Shown: piece by piece, positions 10,338 to 22,846 of the stretch | Position numbering within the stretch: position 1 is the stretch's first letter | Layout: each line of letters begins with the position of its first letter | The notes under the pieces: generated by a model | Told to the model about the DNA's origin: nothing | The model's input: the letters and a program-made list of their open reading frames with translations, nothing else | Databases searched by the model: none | Assembly (NCBI GenBank): GCA_002118135.1 | Contig: BDIU01000417.1 | Span: 51,457 to 115,456, forward strand | DNA length: 64,000 bases | Origin: Trebouxia sp. TZW2008 | Lineage: Eukaryota > Chlorophyta > Trebouxiophyceae > Trebouxiales > Trebouxiaceae | Direction: 5' to 3' | Position numbers and translations under genes: made by a program

Positions 10338-12044
10338 TCCGACGTGAGCAAGAAGATGAGGGATTTGAAGCAGTGAAGGTTCAGGAGAGGGTGCTGAAAG
10401 CAACCCAGACCGACCTGGCGACGCAGAGTCGATGCGTCGAGCGAAGTGAGTCCCTTGACTGAGCTGCAAATCTTTCAGATGTCAAGTTCATATGTCCATG
10501 TCACACCTTGGTCGCACTGACATACTGCAAATCAGACTTGTCATTTGCAGCTTTGCCGCACCCATCACAAGGATCTGCAGCTGTTGCATCTTTGGTTTTG
10601 AGAATGGTATGCTACACATGCTTTGGCTCAAGTAAGGCAGGCACCTGCACGATTTCTTCCACAAGAGGCTGGCACTCATGTCCTGATTACTTCAGCCCTT
10701 TGCATCATTCTCTGTGTGACAAAACATGTATTGAAGCAAAGTCTTGTTGCTGCCACGCTGCAGGGATCATGCGCTTGGAACGCCAGGAACAAGCCCGGCT
10801 GGCAAGGTTCCAAGCCCTGGAAGAAGATGTACAGGCCCAAGGCCTTGTAGCGCGTGTAGTGGCTGGCATCTTCTCTAGAGTACAGCAGCAACTGCTGCAG
10901 GAAGACTTAGGCGCCATACGACATCAGCAGGCTGCTGTAGCACAAGGTGAATATAGATGCAAAACACAAGTCTTGCCTTTGTACGGCGTGCTGTCAACAT
11001 ATCATCAGAATGCATTCAGCAAGCTCTCATCAATTGAACACATGTAAAATCGTGAGCTTTTGCCAGCGTTCAGATACATTTGCGCTGTGCCATTGCAACA
11101 GCCTGATGCATGTCTTGCTCACACAAGAACACAGCAGGCAACACATCTGCATTGAGGCCTTCAGCATCTCAGCTTTGCCACATTATCACAACATCGCCCA
11201 CTCACTCACTCAATAACTCATTACCATGCTGCTGCAGAGTCTGAGCAACTGCATGAGGCAGCAGTTGTTGAGCGAGAGACTGTGGTCAGTAGGCGAGAGG
11301 CATTTGCAGTGGACGCAGAGGTGCACAGTCTGACTGTGTCACTGTTTGCCAACGTCAAGACTGCAATGCTTGAGGAGGATCGTGCTGATCTGGCAGCCCA
11401 GCAGGCAGCAAATGCTGAGCGTGCAGAGAGGCTAGTGGATGCTCAGGTGGACTCTGTCCTGTCCTCGTTGGTGCTGGATCTGGAGCGCAGTTTGTTGGCA
11501 GATGAAGCTGATGCCCTGACTGCACAGAAAGTGAAGACAGCTCAAGGTGAGCTGCAAAGCTGGTGCTGCATATGTGTTGACTTGTCTCAAATTCGTTGCA
11601 TAGCATGCATTCTGCATTGTGTGTACAGTGCAGATATTGCAAGGTGCATCAGCAGGCAATCATGAGCATTCCTCATGACTGGCAACTTGAAGTAATGCAA
11701 TTCTGCTCATGATGCACAATATCAAGTTGAGGCCTATGCTGTAATTCCCTTAATGTTGCAGCAGTCACTGGGTGATCTTGCCAGCAATACTCATTACAAG
11801 CACGTGATCACCACTTGCAGATTGGGAAGAGCTGGACCAAGAGCAAGCTGTGCTTCAGACGCAGAAGGCAGCACAAGAGGCTGACTTGGCCCAGCAGCAC
11901 ACAGCCTTGGAGCACAGAGTGCAGGAATGTGCTGCAGCAGAGGCTCACGTGCTTGAAGGTCAGGATTTTGCTGCATGCTGCAAACACACACACTCACGCA
12001 GCGCTTGTCGCGGTTTGAGCAAATGCCGCAGATATAAGCTCTGA
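10338..12044 (+). CDS. P1 head gene or head region: coiled-coil protein, paralogue of 48854-50538
   Basis: Exons at about 10338-10445, 10764-10946, 11238-11546 and 11821-11958 encode heptad-rich, Ala/Gln/Glu-rich helices, e.g. EEDVQAQGLVARVVAGIFSR and EHRVQECAAAEAHVLEG. The first, third and fourth match P2 exons on the other half of the window. The fourth is exactly 138 nt in both, and exon 1 shares TQSRC and a REQE motif with its P2 partner. The last exon either splices at 11958 or reads on to the stop at 12042-12044. Function is unknown, and no enzyme domain, signal peptide or membrane segment is visible. The start codon and first exon were not found. Whether this is a separate gene or the 5' part of the next one is uncertain. 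Confidence 0.55.
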
Positions 12045-12330
12045 CCGTGCACTGATCAAGTCGTCGACTGTGCCGGTAAGTCTAGCGGACCCGCAGCCTT
12101 GAGTTGGAAAACCGCGTAAGACGTGCTGGCTAAGTGATCAGATCAGTAGGTGTGCATCTTTTCCAATACAGCTCTCGCGAGCTTGCGATGCGTCCGCGCT
12201 GAACACCTTTCGATTTGGTGCACATTGCTTTCTTCAGATTGCTTGCTGCTTTCCACAGTGCACTCAAGTTTGAAGGAGATCTACGACGACGCTCATCTAC
12301 GCGCAGTGACTTCCCATCAAGCACTCTTGA
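12000..12330. promoter_or_regulatory. CG-rich patch inside P1
   Basis: CG dinucleotides cluster here and are sparse on both sides. A similar patch lies at the matching place in P2 (about 48380-48830) and at the 5' end of P3 (about 63750-63930). This suggests a promoter for the long downstream part of each gene, which is an inference. Confidence 0.35.
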
Positions 12331-15300
12331 AGCTCATGCTAGACTCAACCAGGTAGCCAAAGGAGCAAACTATACGTTTAAAGATGGTAGCAACCATGTT
12401 CTTGGCCAGCGTGATGACCATGTTGGGGTCCTGCTGCAGAATCTGCAAGTCTGACTGTGCATGTGCTCAACCTTGAGTTTCATCTTCAGGTGGAGCCAGG
12501 CTTGAGCAGGTGCAAGAGCAGCAGCAGGCTCTCGAGGAAGAGATAGCAGCTCAGAAAGGTGCCGTGCAGCAGCGCGAGAATGCTTGCAGCAACCATGAGC
12601 AAGCACTGCAGCAGAGGACAGAGGAGCTTGCTGCATCTCAGGCTGCTTTGGTGTTCGACAAAGAGCAAACAGCCAAGGAGCAGGCTGTTTTGGTGCAAGG
12701 TGAGCATCAATAACTGCTTTGCCACCATTGTTAAAGCGACAAAGCTACTTCAAATCACAAGCTACACCAAGCAAGTATTTGTCAATCAATGGCAGTAAGG
12801 TGTAACAGTATGGTGAGGTGCTCGACCAGGAGCCAGCAGCCAAGGAGCAGGCTGTCTTGGTGCAAGTTCAGCGTCAATACCTGCTTTGACACCATTGTTC
12901 AAGCAATGCAGGTATGGCAAATCACATGCTATGTCAAGCAAAGAGTGGTCAGTCAACGGCAGTGCGGTGTGACTGTATGGTGAGGTCCTTCATGACCAAA
13001 TGGACTGCCAAGATCTGGCAAGTGCTACTAAAGATGGTGCTTGGCATCATCTTCAGTCATGGTCACAATTTGTTGGTGGTCAGTCTGGTCCTGGACCAGC
13101 CTTTGCCTTTTCATTCAAAAGTGGTTGGCGGTCAAGGCGTGACATGCATAGCTCGATCTTTTGCTGCTGTCTGCAGCGAGGCAGACACTTGTGCATGAAC
13201 AGAGTGGCCACCAAGACCTGGTGACTGCTACTGAGAATGGGGCTGCGCATTTGCAAATGGACGTGGGTCTCTGTCAAGGTGTGCCAGCCACAGCTCACCT
13301 GTCTGCTGCTGTCTGCAGAGAGGCAGAAGCTGGTCCATGACCAGACTGACATACAAAAACTGGTCACTACGACTGGAGACAGAGCTGGGCGTTTCTGAAC
13401 TGAAGTGGCTGTCTGTCAAGGTGTGACATGCACATTTCATCTTTGTTGCTGTTGTCTGCAGAGAGGCAGAGGCTGGTCCAGGACCAGACTGACCACCAAG
13501 ATCTGGTGGCTATCTTTGATGACGAGATGACAGCCCGTGAGGATGCTGCTCTGGCATCAGAGATCCAGCTGGGGGAGACGGCAAATCAGCTGCGCACCAA
13601 GGCAGAGTCTGTGGCAAATGGAATGGCTGCTAGCGCAGTCATGCGCAGGGCGTTGCTCTCAGGTATGTTCATTGCTCAGGTTTGCAGATTAATCATAACG
13701 TACAGAATGACGCCATTTGCAGTACCATTATGTTTTCTGCCGCTAATGCAATCAGAACCTGCAGTGCCCATTGCCAGCGGCTGACAGCTGTTGAACGTCA
13801 TATCAGCATCATCACAAGTGATTGCTGCTGAACTGTGTTCTATTGTATGTACAGGCCAACACACCTTGAAGACTGAGAGGACTGCCTTTGAGGCACACAA
13901 GCTGCAGGCTAGCACTGCCCTCAAGACAGACAGAGCTGCCTTTGAGGCATATCAACATCAGTCTGCTATCAAGCTGAAGTTTCAAAGCCAAGTGGCTGAT
14001 GCACGCGAGCTGAGATTGTCACAGGCAGAGAAGGCTGTGCAGGCCAGGCAGACATCATCGGCGGCCATGGAAGCACGCCTCAACCGAAAGACCCTGGACT
14101 TGGCCAAAGGTACTGTATTGTGTGACAATATTCAACATGCCTCAAGCAGATACCATGCTCAGGAGGATTGAGTGCGCTGGCATGCACAAGCTTGATAATC
14201 TGTTATTGGCTGCTGTGCAGCATCTGCAAGCAGTGCGAATGATTCAGGTATGCACGCCTGTTGTTCAGATCTTGTAAACACATGTGCCATAGACCCAACT
14301 TGTCTTCAAGACTGAAATCACTGCAACAAGGTGAGGTGACAAGCCTACACAGAGCGTGCAATGGCTTGTTCTTACACAAAGGTCTGTTGCCCAAGAGGGC
14401 ATTTGACAGCGTTCGCGTGTTCATTGTTGTTGCCTTCACAATGAATGGAACCACCTCTTCAGATCTAGACTGACCCAATAAGCTGAGCAAGTATACCATT
14501 GCCTTGAAGATGGTCATGCTGCTGTTCAGTATGCGTCTGACAGCCCATGTTCTCATAGGTGAGTGTGGCCTCCAGAATCTCCCAGGATTTGAGGGCTTGC
14601 TCCTGAAGGTGCTCAGGGTAGGTTACTTGATTGGAAACAGCAGAAGATGCTGCAATTGTTTGCTACTGACATTAGGCTGTTCATTGCAGCTCCAAAAGTA
14701 AAGCTGGCTGACCACAGAGCGCTTCACAAGGTGGAACATCAAAGCTGATCACATCAGCATGCACCTGGTGCAGATTCAGCTGGACTCACTGTGGCTGTTG
14801 TGATGCAGGTGAACAAGCAGTGTGGGCTGGCTCCATTCTGGACGACCATAGAACAGTCAAGCTTGCTGCTGAGCGCCGCACCGCCACACTCATCTTTGAG
14901 ATAAACAAGACCACTGCCTACGAGCTGAGGATGGTCAACAGAGCGGCTGACATGAGGGCACGCCAGGCAGACCTCGACACTAAGGAGGCTGCGTTTGATG
15001 TCAAGGCTGCAGAAGTGGCCAAAGGTATGATGTAATGTCATTATGCGTACATGAAATGTTTGCTTGGCTCAAAATCTCTTCACCAGACTAGCGGACCTCA
15101 ACACTGGGCAGGCCATGTTCAATGTCAAGGCTGCAAAGCTGGACAAAGGTAAAACGCACTGTCACTATGCATTCAACGTATTGTCTAATTGAAGGCTTCC
15201 TGTCCCTAGAACTGATGACTAGCAAAGCTGTACCTGGCGTGCATAGATAAACCAACATTCTAGCATGCTGCAGGGCACTGCAGCCAATGCCATTGTCATT

Positions 15301-18300
15301 GCCATGCAGCATACAGTTGTGAACAGAGCTACCAGGCGGTGCTTCTCGCTCCAACTTACATGTCTGCAGGCCAAGATGCCTTCACAGTTGACCAGGCTGC
15401 ATTCAAGGCAGATCAAGCTGCCTTCAAGAAGTTTCAGGAGCAGAGTGCCAATGAGATCGCCTCACAGATCACGGAGGCTGAGGCAAGGAAAGTCAGACTG
15501 ACCACTGCAGAGGCAGCTTTGAAGGCTGACCAAGCAGGCCTTGAGGCTAGAGAAGCCAAGCTCAAGATTGATGTAGCCGACTTTGCCAAAGGTAAACCTG
15601 CGTTCAAATCATTTCACGAGAGCCTGCATTTACTGAGCATGCAGAGTTTTAGAGATAACTCTCGCATCACTTCGTCATGAAAAGGTGCTAGGCTTGTACT
15701 CAACAATGTTTATCACTCATTGTGAACTGACTTTGCAGATCAACGCTTCTTTTGAATGCATAACAGCATGTTCAGCTGACTGCAAGTTTGCTGATCATAA
15801 TGCCTGTGCCCAAATGGGCAAATACCACCATACTCTGCATTCAGATGCAAATCCTCACTGCAGTAACACCAAACATGTTTGCTACTGCTGCAGAGATGGC
15901 TCACCTACAGAAGCAGCAGGCTGACAGCGCCACTGAGGCTGAGCAGGCTGCCCAGGAGGTGGCAAGGCTGCAGAAGCAGCAGGCTATCAGTGCAAGTGAG
16001 GCTGAGCAGGCTGCCCAGGAGGTGGAAAGGCTACAGAAGCGCTGCAATGACCTGGAGGAAATGGTTAAGGTGCGTGCCCAGCTGTTCTTGGTTTCCGTTC
16101 AATGCAGCACCACACACATGCCCAGATGTAGGCATGCATTGTTTGTCTGATATCCAGATGCGCATTTTCTCTGAGTACAGCACATGCGCTTCAGGTGCAG
16201 CTGCTGTCAATGCATATTACAATGCACTTCTGCTGCGCTGAACCACTGTGGCCGCCTGTTGAGACCTATCAGCACCTGCAGCAGATAAGCAATATGCTCG
16301 TATGCTGCATTGTATGCACTCAAAACCTGCAGCTGTCTGTTCGTTCTCCCCCTGAATGACAGACCGCCGCCAATGTTGCTGTTTCAGATCTGGGTTCTTC
16401 CACAGTACCGGACTTCCCAGGCTGCCTCTGCTTACAGAGGCATCTGTTGTGATGCACCTTTTGTTTGTTTTGCTGAGTTGAGAATTTTTGTTGCCTGCTG
16501 CTGTAGGGTGCCTCAGCATGCAGCCCCAGAGCTGATGCCACGGCACAGCCAGTAGTCTTCTTTGCATCGTCCCCTGGGCTTCCAGACAGTAAGAATGCTG
16601 TTGTCAGCTCCAAGGTTTCACCCGCTACACCAGCTGGACCTCACATCATTGCAGACAACGCTGGTGACGGCTCTGACTCACCCTCTGACTCATCCCCTGG
16701 AGCCCAGGTCTCTGCAGGCAGTGCTGGTGGTGGTGTCAGTTCTGAGGTGTCCCCTGCCCCACCAGCTGCAGATGCTGACAGCCTGCCAAATGCTGACAAG
16801 GTGGGTCACAGTTCAAGCAACTCCAAAAACAGCACACTTTGAGGATGTTGCATTTTTGTTTTATGGCTATTAGAGCACAGCAAGTCTTCTTACAAGACAC
16901 ATTGCAAGACATGTCTGTTTTGCTAAATACGGCTTGTCATTTTTACATTTGAGGCGAGCAGCCTAGAAGAAGCTGCTTTTTGCTGAACAGCTTAACAGGC
17001 AAGGACAAACACCGAAAGTACTTTGTTTTGACGTGCAGTGCGCATCTGCTCACTTTCCCACTTCTCTGTTGTAGGTGTTGATGACTCTCGCCCCTCCTTC
17101 TGCTTCTGCTGCTTCTCCATCACCATCATCATCTTCTTCTTCTGAAGCAATCTTTCCTTTCTGTATCAAGTCTCAACTCAATTACTGAATACTTGTTGCT
17201 TATGCAGAGCACTGGACCTGCTGCAGCTCAGCTCATAGACACCAACAATGTATGCACTCTGGCTTACAACCACCAGCACACCCCGAGAAAAGGACTGTGC
17301 CTTGGCTCAAGCGACACAACCATTGCTTGTTGGCTTATGCACCTTGTTTGCTTATGCAGGGCACTGATGCTGATGCACCAGCTCTGCCCACAGCCTCAGA
17401 CAAGTTCCCAATCAGCTCACAGTCACCAGCGCCTGTCCAAGAAGGGACAGCGCCTCTGATCAGGGAGATGCGCTCTGCGAAGCATCCCAAGGCAGCAGTC
17501 ATGGCTGTCAAGCCATCTAAGACAAAGACTGGGCAGCGCAAGCTGGTGCCTTTGCCACGCAAGCCTCAGGCCACAGTAGGCATGGAAGGCAGCGCTCAGC
17601 AGGCAGACTGTGAGCCACAGGTTGCCACGCCTAGTCCTGCGGTTGTAGAGCCTGTCAACACAAACCCTGAGGTGATACATCTTTGTTGTCTCTGTGCACG
17701 GTGCATCTGCCAAGCTCACACTGTACATCGCTTGCTTCATACTGGCTCCTGCCACGTACAGATTTCTGCTTGACAAACATGTGAAGCCACAGTATGTACA
17801 ATGCCCCAGTGTCACAAGGTCACAGAATGCTTGCAGTACTGGAACATGTTCAGATCAGCATTTGTTCAAGCTTTCAGCACTTGACTTCTACAGCGCAATA
17901 GCCTTGAGCTGTGCAAACAACACACTCTTCTGTTTTGCCCGTAGGTGCAGGACCTCAACAGCATGCGTTCCTCCTCATTACATGACGCAGCATTGCCTAG
18001 AACCTCCATCAACTCAGTTGAGCCAGCCCAGGTGTCAGTCTACATGCCTACATCTACCCTCAATGACATACCCATTGGCAGCAGTGCTTCTGCAGCCATT
18101 CGCACAGCTGCACAGACAGACGCTGTAGAGCAGCGTCAGGCGCCTGACATTCTCTTTGGTAGCCTGCCTCCTAGCTTGCGCCACAGGCTCAGCATTCCAT
18201 CACTGGCTCACCAGGTTGGTCCTTCTGCAGCCAAGACCACGGCTGCAGCAGCAGCACCGACTGTCAGTGGTGGTGGTGGCTCTTCTGTGGCAAGCAGCAC

Positions 18301-21004
18301 AGCTGTGGCACAGACCGTAAGGAGTGGTGACAGCAGCTCACCTGCAGCAGCCAACACAGCCGCACCTGATGCATACACTGCCAGTGGTGGTGATGGCTCT
18401 TCTGCAGCAACTACCATAGCTGCACCTCCTGCACCGTCTAGCTCAGCCCAGCAGCATCAGTTGCCTACCAGGCTTTCAAGCGGGCTATCAGTTGGCCAGG
18501 CTCAGAACAGTGGTGATGAGGCCAAGTCCTCAGCAGTATCAGCAAGCACAGTGGCAACTGACGCTCGGACTGGCCCAGCTCTGCCCAGCCAGTTGCCTGC
18601 CCACCTTGCTGACAGGCTATCATTTAGGCAGGCTCAGAGGCTCAGTACTGACAGCAGCAGCGCTTCTGCAGCAACCACTTCGACTACATCTGGTGCACAG
18701 AGGAGCCCAGCTCAGCAGCGTCAGTTGCCTGCTGCCCTTGCTAGCAGGTTTTCAGTTGGGCAGGCTTGGAAGCCCAGCAGTCACGGTGGCAGTTTCCCTG
18801 CAGTACATGGGCAAGACACCCTAGTTGCTCATCATGCAGCTGAGGAGCGTCAGCTGCCCGCTGTTGCACACAGCCTGTCCGATGGTCTTGCCCAGAGACT
18901 GGGTGGGCAGTCGGAGCCCCTCAGAAGGGAGTTGGGGATCAAGGCTGGCAAGACTCACGAGAGAAACAGTCAGGTGAGAACTACACATGCTATATTACAT
19001 AATTTGCTGTTGATTCATGATGATATCATACATCTGCGCTTAGTTGCGCATTTATTATCATACCAGTTGTGTGCATTTATACTGCAATGATTTTTTTTTT
19101 TGCAGTATGCAAGGTATTTAACATGCAGCAAGCAACTGTTGGGTGCTTGCAAACTATGTGTTTTTCTTTCTTCAGTACGAACCCATCATTGTACTGTCAC
19201 AGTGTGTGTATCCCAGGGTCATCTGCTTTGCCTGAACGATACACCGCGTTGTGCTGGCAGCTTGTCACGGTCAAGCAAATCGCCCTGCAATGCTTGTTCA
19301 TGCAGTATTCTACAGCCAACAACCCTCTGTACTGCGTTTCAAAAGTGATATTTTGCAGCCATCATGTGTGTCTGCAGGTGCCATCATGGCAGCACTATTC
19401 CAAATATTATGGCTTGGAGCAAGTTGGAAGTGGCTTGGAATTTAGAGGAAGCGGGGCGGTACCCAGTGGAATTGGCAAGACATATAGTGGAAGTAGGGCG
19501 GAAATTGGCGGATGTGGCATGGATGATAGGATTAGTGGGGAGGATACCAGAGGTTTTGGCATGGATGATAGTGGAAGTGCGGAGGCTATTAGCGGCGGTG
19601 GCTTGGTTTTTAGAGGAAGCGGGCTTGGTTACAGCGGCAGTGATTTGGGCTCTGGCAGCAACAGCTGGAGTCCTAGAAACAGTTCAAGATCAGTAGGTGG
19701 TCATGATTCAGACAGGCACCGACATACAGGCGCCAAAGCGCTGCAACATAGCAGTAGCACGTCAGGCAGGCACTACAGCGGTGATGGCTGGGTAAAGGCT
19801 CAGCACGCAGATGCCAAAGAGCAGCACAGCGGCTGGAGCGATGATGAGAATGAGCAGCAGACAGCTTCTGCGACATGGCTGGGTGCGTGTGAGTCACGCG
19901 ACACAGCAGCAGCCATGGATCAGAGTCAGACTTACTCACCAGGTGAATGTTCTGTCCTACTCTGCTGTGCTTCACTGTCACATACAGCACATGAACAAAA
20001 TTTCATCTGCATGCCTAAGCGCTGCTCTATTTTGCTCTGAATTGCTCTCACAGGCAGCACATGGCCAACACATCAATTGCATGCATGCATGCCTTAGTGC
20101 GGCTACTCAGAAAGCCTGGACACGGTACTGCACTGCTGATACTATGCTCTAAAGTCATGTGTGCAAAAGCATAAGATGCATGCACTGCAAGCCATGTGCA
20201 TGTATGTACTAGGGCAGTACTGACAAGTCACATGCTGTGCAGCAGCAAAGTCTGCTGGAGGGAAGCAAGGGGCTCGGGGAGGTGCAAAGGCCCCTTCGCA
20301 GCAGTTGTATGTTGCAAAGGGTGGCCGTCGTGCAGCAGGCAGTCCACTGCAGTCACTCCCCAATGGACCAACCCAGCCTAAATTGCAGAAGTCAGGTGAT
20401 TGTCTGCTCTGTAGTGCTGTGACATGAGCCTAATGCATGACTGTCAGGCTCTGGCATTGGGTTCTGCTGATCATGCTTGGTGAAAAAGCAGCTGTGATTT
20501 GGCAGCTTTCCAAGTGTGTCTTTGCTGCTTTGCATCTCTGTTTGCACGTTGCTGTGTTCCTGCTTGGCTTTTCGCTTGACTCATGAGGCAAACATGATTT
20601 GCACTACAGCTGTCACACCCTGCAACTTCCTACTTTCAGCAAACTATCTTGACCATGTCATACATGCTCTCCACGCATTTGCCACAAAAGCAGAATCATT
20701 GCAGCATGAGCATGTGCTTACTTCTGGCAGTCTCACCATTGGTTGGGCATGCACACTATGGCCAGTGCTGCCCCAGTGCTTTCTGCTGCAATCGACCTTT
20801 GACCTCTGACCGCTTGATGAAGACATTGTGTGACATACAGGCCAAAAATGGGGCCAGAGAGGCGGTCAGTTCAGGCGATGATAGCAAGCCTTCCCTGATG
20901 CTAAATTTGTTGAAGTCATGTTGGGTTGTGTCAGGTTTCCAGCTCTTGAGAAGTATCGTGTGCAATGATCAGTGCAATTGGCGACAACTGTGTTTACTTG
21001 ATTG
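12259..21004 (+). CDS. P1 body: large coiled-coil protein with Ser/Pro- and Gly/Ser-rich C-terminal half
   Basis: Exons are at about 12259-12352, 12490-12700, 13462-13662, 13855-14109, 14809-15024, 15370-15591, 15894-16069, 16507-16800, 17209-17248, 17360-17671, 17946-18972, 19378-19942, 20240-20394 and 20839-21004. The first half is long coiled coil, with motifs such as AFEAHKLQASTALKTDRAAF and LTTAEAALKADQAGLEAREA. Most coiled-coil exons start and end in phase 1. Next come a Ser/Pro/Ala-rich region, a repeat region (QRQLPAALASRFSVGQA and variants), then a Gly/Ser/Asp-rich exon ending YSPG, with clear counterparts in P2 and P3 (YPPG). No catalytic domain is seen. A filament, scaffold or extracellular-matrix role is possible but unproven. 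It is a member of a three-copy family in this window. Confidence 0.6.
12815..13405 (+). repeat. Partial copies of P1 exon edges in one intron
   Basis: At 12820-12865 the end of the preceding exon (AKEQAVLVQ) is repeated downstream of it. At about 12985-13040, 13160-13250 and 13310-13400 the start of the following exon is repeated upstream of it. The last two copies carry TCTGCAG acceptors and read RQTLVHEQSGHQDLV and RQKLVHDQTDIQKLV; the real exon reads RQRLVQDQTDHQDLV. Confidence 0.8.
15075..15152 (+). repeat. Copy of the end of the P1 exon at 14809-15024
   Basis: The copy reads LADLNTGQAMFNVKAAKLDKG and is followed by GTAAAA. The real exon end reads QADLDTKEAAFDVKAAEVAKG followed by GTATGA. 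It lies about 125 bp downstream of the original and keeps frame and donor. Confidence 0.8.
15900..16045 (+). repeat. In-frame 66-nt tandem duplication inside a coiled-coil exon
   Basis: Two adjacent 22-residue units share LQKQQA, EAEQAAQEV and R-L-Q-K at the same spacing. This is one complete duplication within a single exon, unlike the intronic edge copies elsewhere. Confidence 0.85.
18130..18930 (+). repeat. Degenerate protein repeat in P1 (QLP-x-LAxRxSxGQAQ type)
   Basis: About five units of 45-60 residues begin with a variant of QRQLPAALASRFSVGQA (others: QHQLPTRLSSGLSVGQAQ, SQLPAHLADRLSFRQAQ, ERQLPAVAHSLSDGLAQ). Low-complexity Ser/Ala/Thr/Gly linkers separate them. The repeats lie within one long exon (17946-18972). 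Confidence 0.75.
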
Positions 21005-21271
21005 ACCATCCGAAAGCAAGTTCTCAAAATCTGCAAAACAATTGTGTTTGTGTTGTTGAAGTCGGTTATTCTGTACTCAAGTCCTGTACACCGATAAAGT
21101 CTTGCTGTAATCTGACATGAGTTGAGATACCATATCCTTGCAGTCCTGTCCAACAGTAGCGATTGTGCATGAACAGCTCTGATGCCACAACTTTATGCAC
21201 CACGCGCTTGTACCTTCAGCGCTGACACTTGTTGCAGCTACAGCATGGCAAGTCATTTCACTCGCGCTTAC

Positions 21272-21352
21272 CCTGACATTCCTCGTATTGTGGGAGATGA
21301 GCATGGCACTCTCGATCAGGGTAGCAGATGTCAGGTCAGATACATCATCATA
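21272..21352 (-). other. Isolated exon-like segment
   Basis: An 81-nt open stretch has an AG acceptor and a strong GTAAGC donor, encoding YDDVSDLTSATLIESAMLIS and continuing to HNTRNVR. I could not link it to other exons or to BolA, which has its own stop at 21828. It may belong to an unresolved minus-strand gene at 20.9-21.7 kb. Confidence 0.25.
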
Positions 21353-21827
21353 CTGAGCAGTGACTGCCAAGTTTTGCAAGCATCAGCCAAACAGCATGAG
21401 CATCAGAGACAGTCTCGCCTTAAGTAGTGCTGCGCAACTCAGCAGGACCTTCCAGTAAAGCACATCACCTGTGTAGAGAGTGTGATCAGGACAGCCGCAA
21501 CTGTCTCGTCATTTCCAATGGTTGCTGCTGAGCAAAGCGTTCTGGTGCTGCTGCAAGCCTCATGGCCTCATACTGGCCGAAATTTGTATCACAAGAAGCG
21601 CTTTGTAACATCCTTCAAAACCAATGTAACTACATTTGGACTCGCTGCTGTAGTGCTGATTGCAGAGATGGATCAAATGTTGTAATTTTCCAGCTGAAAG
21701 GTGTCATTGCTGAGAATGTCTGCCTTCCGCAGGATTCATAAGTTCATTACCTTGCTGCAACTCTGTCTGTCACAGTATGCAAAGTAGTTTCTGCAGAGCT
21801 GACTCGACGCGCAATTACGTGAAGATG

Positions 21828-22504
21828 TCATGTTGTCATTTCTTCAGGTGTCTTGGTCTTCAGTGCCAGAGCATGCACCCCAGTCCTCAGTTCATGATCC
21901 AGTATACTGTACACCATCTTATGGCGCTGAACCAGGCGCTTGCCAGAGAAAGCATCTGAGACAACTTGAACACTGCAAACAAACACCACTGGTTAAGCTT
22001 GAGGCTTATCTGGCCGTGTCACTGGAAAGATGCCAGGCAAAGTGCAAGCTCTACTGCAAGCACAGATGCAGACATAGAAATCTTGCAAACCACCAGCATA
22101 GCTTATCAGTGGACTAAATTTTGACATGCATGAGACAATCAAGTCCTAAATCCTTAGGTATGCACAGCCCATTGTTTGAAGCACAATTTGCGTGTAAAAG
22201 CTTACTCAAAATGTGTTTCAGCATCAGGCGCCCCACTGGGATTTCCGCTGTGCCCAGCATGCTTGTGAGACTCATTGCTGACTCTGAGTGTAGTTGGCTT
22301 TAGCGCCTCTGTAAGCTTCCTATAGAAAGTTGACACTGATGAAATTGGTCTTGTTGTCAAAGATAAATTCATCTCAACACAACAATTGGATCGGGCCATT
22401 TCAACATTCTGCTGATCTTACTTGTGTATAGAAGCTGCCACTGGCTGCATACGTGGAGGAGTCACATTGCTTGCCATGACTCGAAAGGTCGGTCGCTGCA
22501 GCAT
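21828..22504 (-). CDS. BOLA: BolA-family protein, 3 exons, 113 aa
   Basis: Exons are 22504-22422, 22319-22206 and 21972-21828 (83, 114 and 145 nt), giving 342 nt in one frame. The protein starts MLQRPTFRVMASNV, a short basic leader that could target mitochondria or plastid. It contains IHKKLTEALKPTTLRVSNES, HKHAGHSG, ETHFDVQVVSDAF, GKRLVQRHKMVYSILDHEL and HALALKTKTPEE. These are the hallmarks of the BolA fold, including the conserved His of ESHKHAG and the RH pair of LVQRHKMVY, used with monothiol glutaredoxins to bind [2Fe-2S] clusters. Known BolA proteins act in Fe-S cluster transfer. Introns are short and free of exon copies. The gene is divergent from NUBPL with 342 bp between the start codons. 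Confidence 0.93.
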
Positions 22505-22846
22505 GTGTCGCAGAACCAGCGTATACTTGACGATGTCACTCGAGCTGTGAAAGCTTCGGGGTAGCTCAGCTTAAGTCTTGCTAGATTCGTTTGTGCAGTT
22601 GCAAGTGCAGCTCAGCGCTGACAGGAACCGTACGTTCTCAGCAATGCATCCGGAAGAGAAATACCACATATACAGCATGCGCTGGCCTCGAAAAAGTATC
22701 AATTTATGCACCTGCTTTGTCCGCTGAATGTTTGCAAAGCAAAGAAGACTGATAGCTGGTCTGATAGGTCAAAAGCTTCGCTCAACCCCACGGACACTCG
22801 GCCTTAAGCCCCAGGGTGCGCAGCGCTGCATTGCGCCTTGCAGATT
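22505..22846. promoter_or_regulatory. Bidirectional promoter between BolA and NUBPL
   Basis: The 342 bp between two divergent start codons are CG-rich compared with the flanks. Both genes belong to Fe-S protein maturation, so shared control is a reasonable inference. No specific binding site is identified. Confidence 0.5.

Noticed and set aside
18208..18417. Ala/Val-rich minus-strand ORF
   Set aside because: It is a shadow of the Ser/Ala/Thr-rich P1 exon.
20866..21153. 95-aa minus-strand ORF (DRTARIWYLNSCQITARLYR)
   Set aside because: It overlaps the last proposed P1 exon in antisense and has no splice-consistent neighbours. Too weak to list as a gene.
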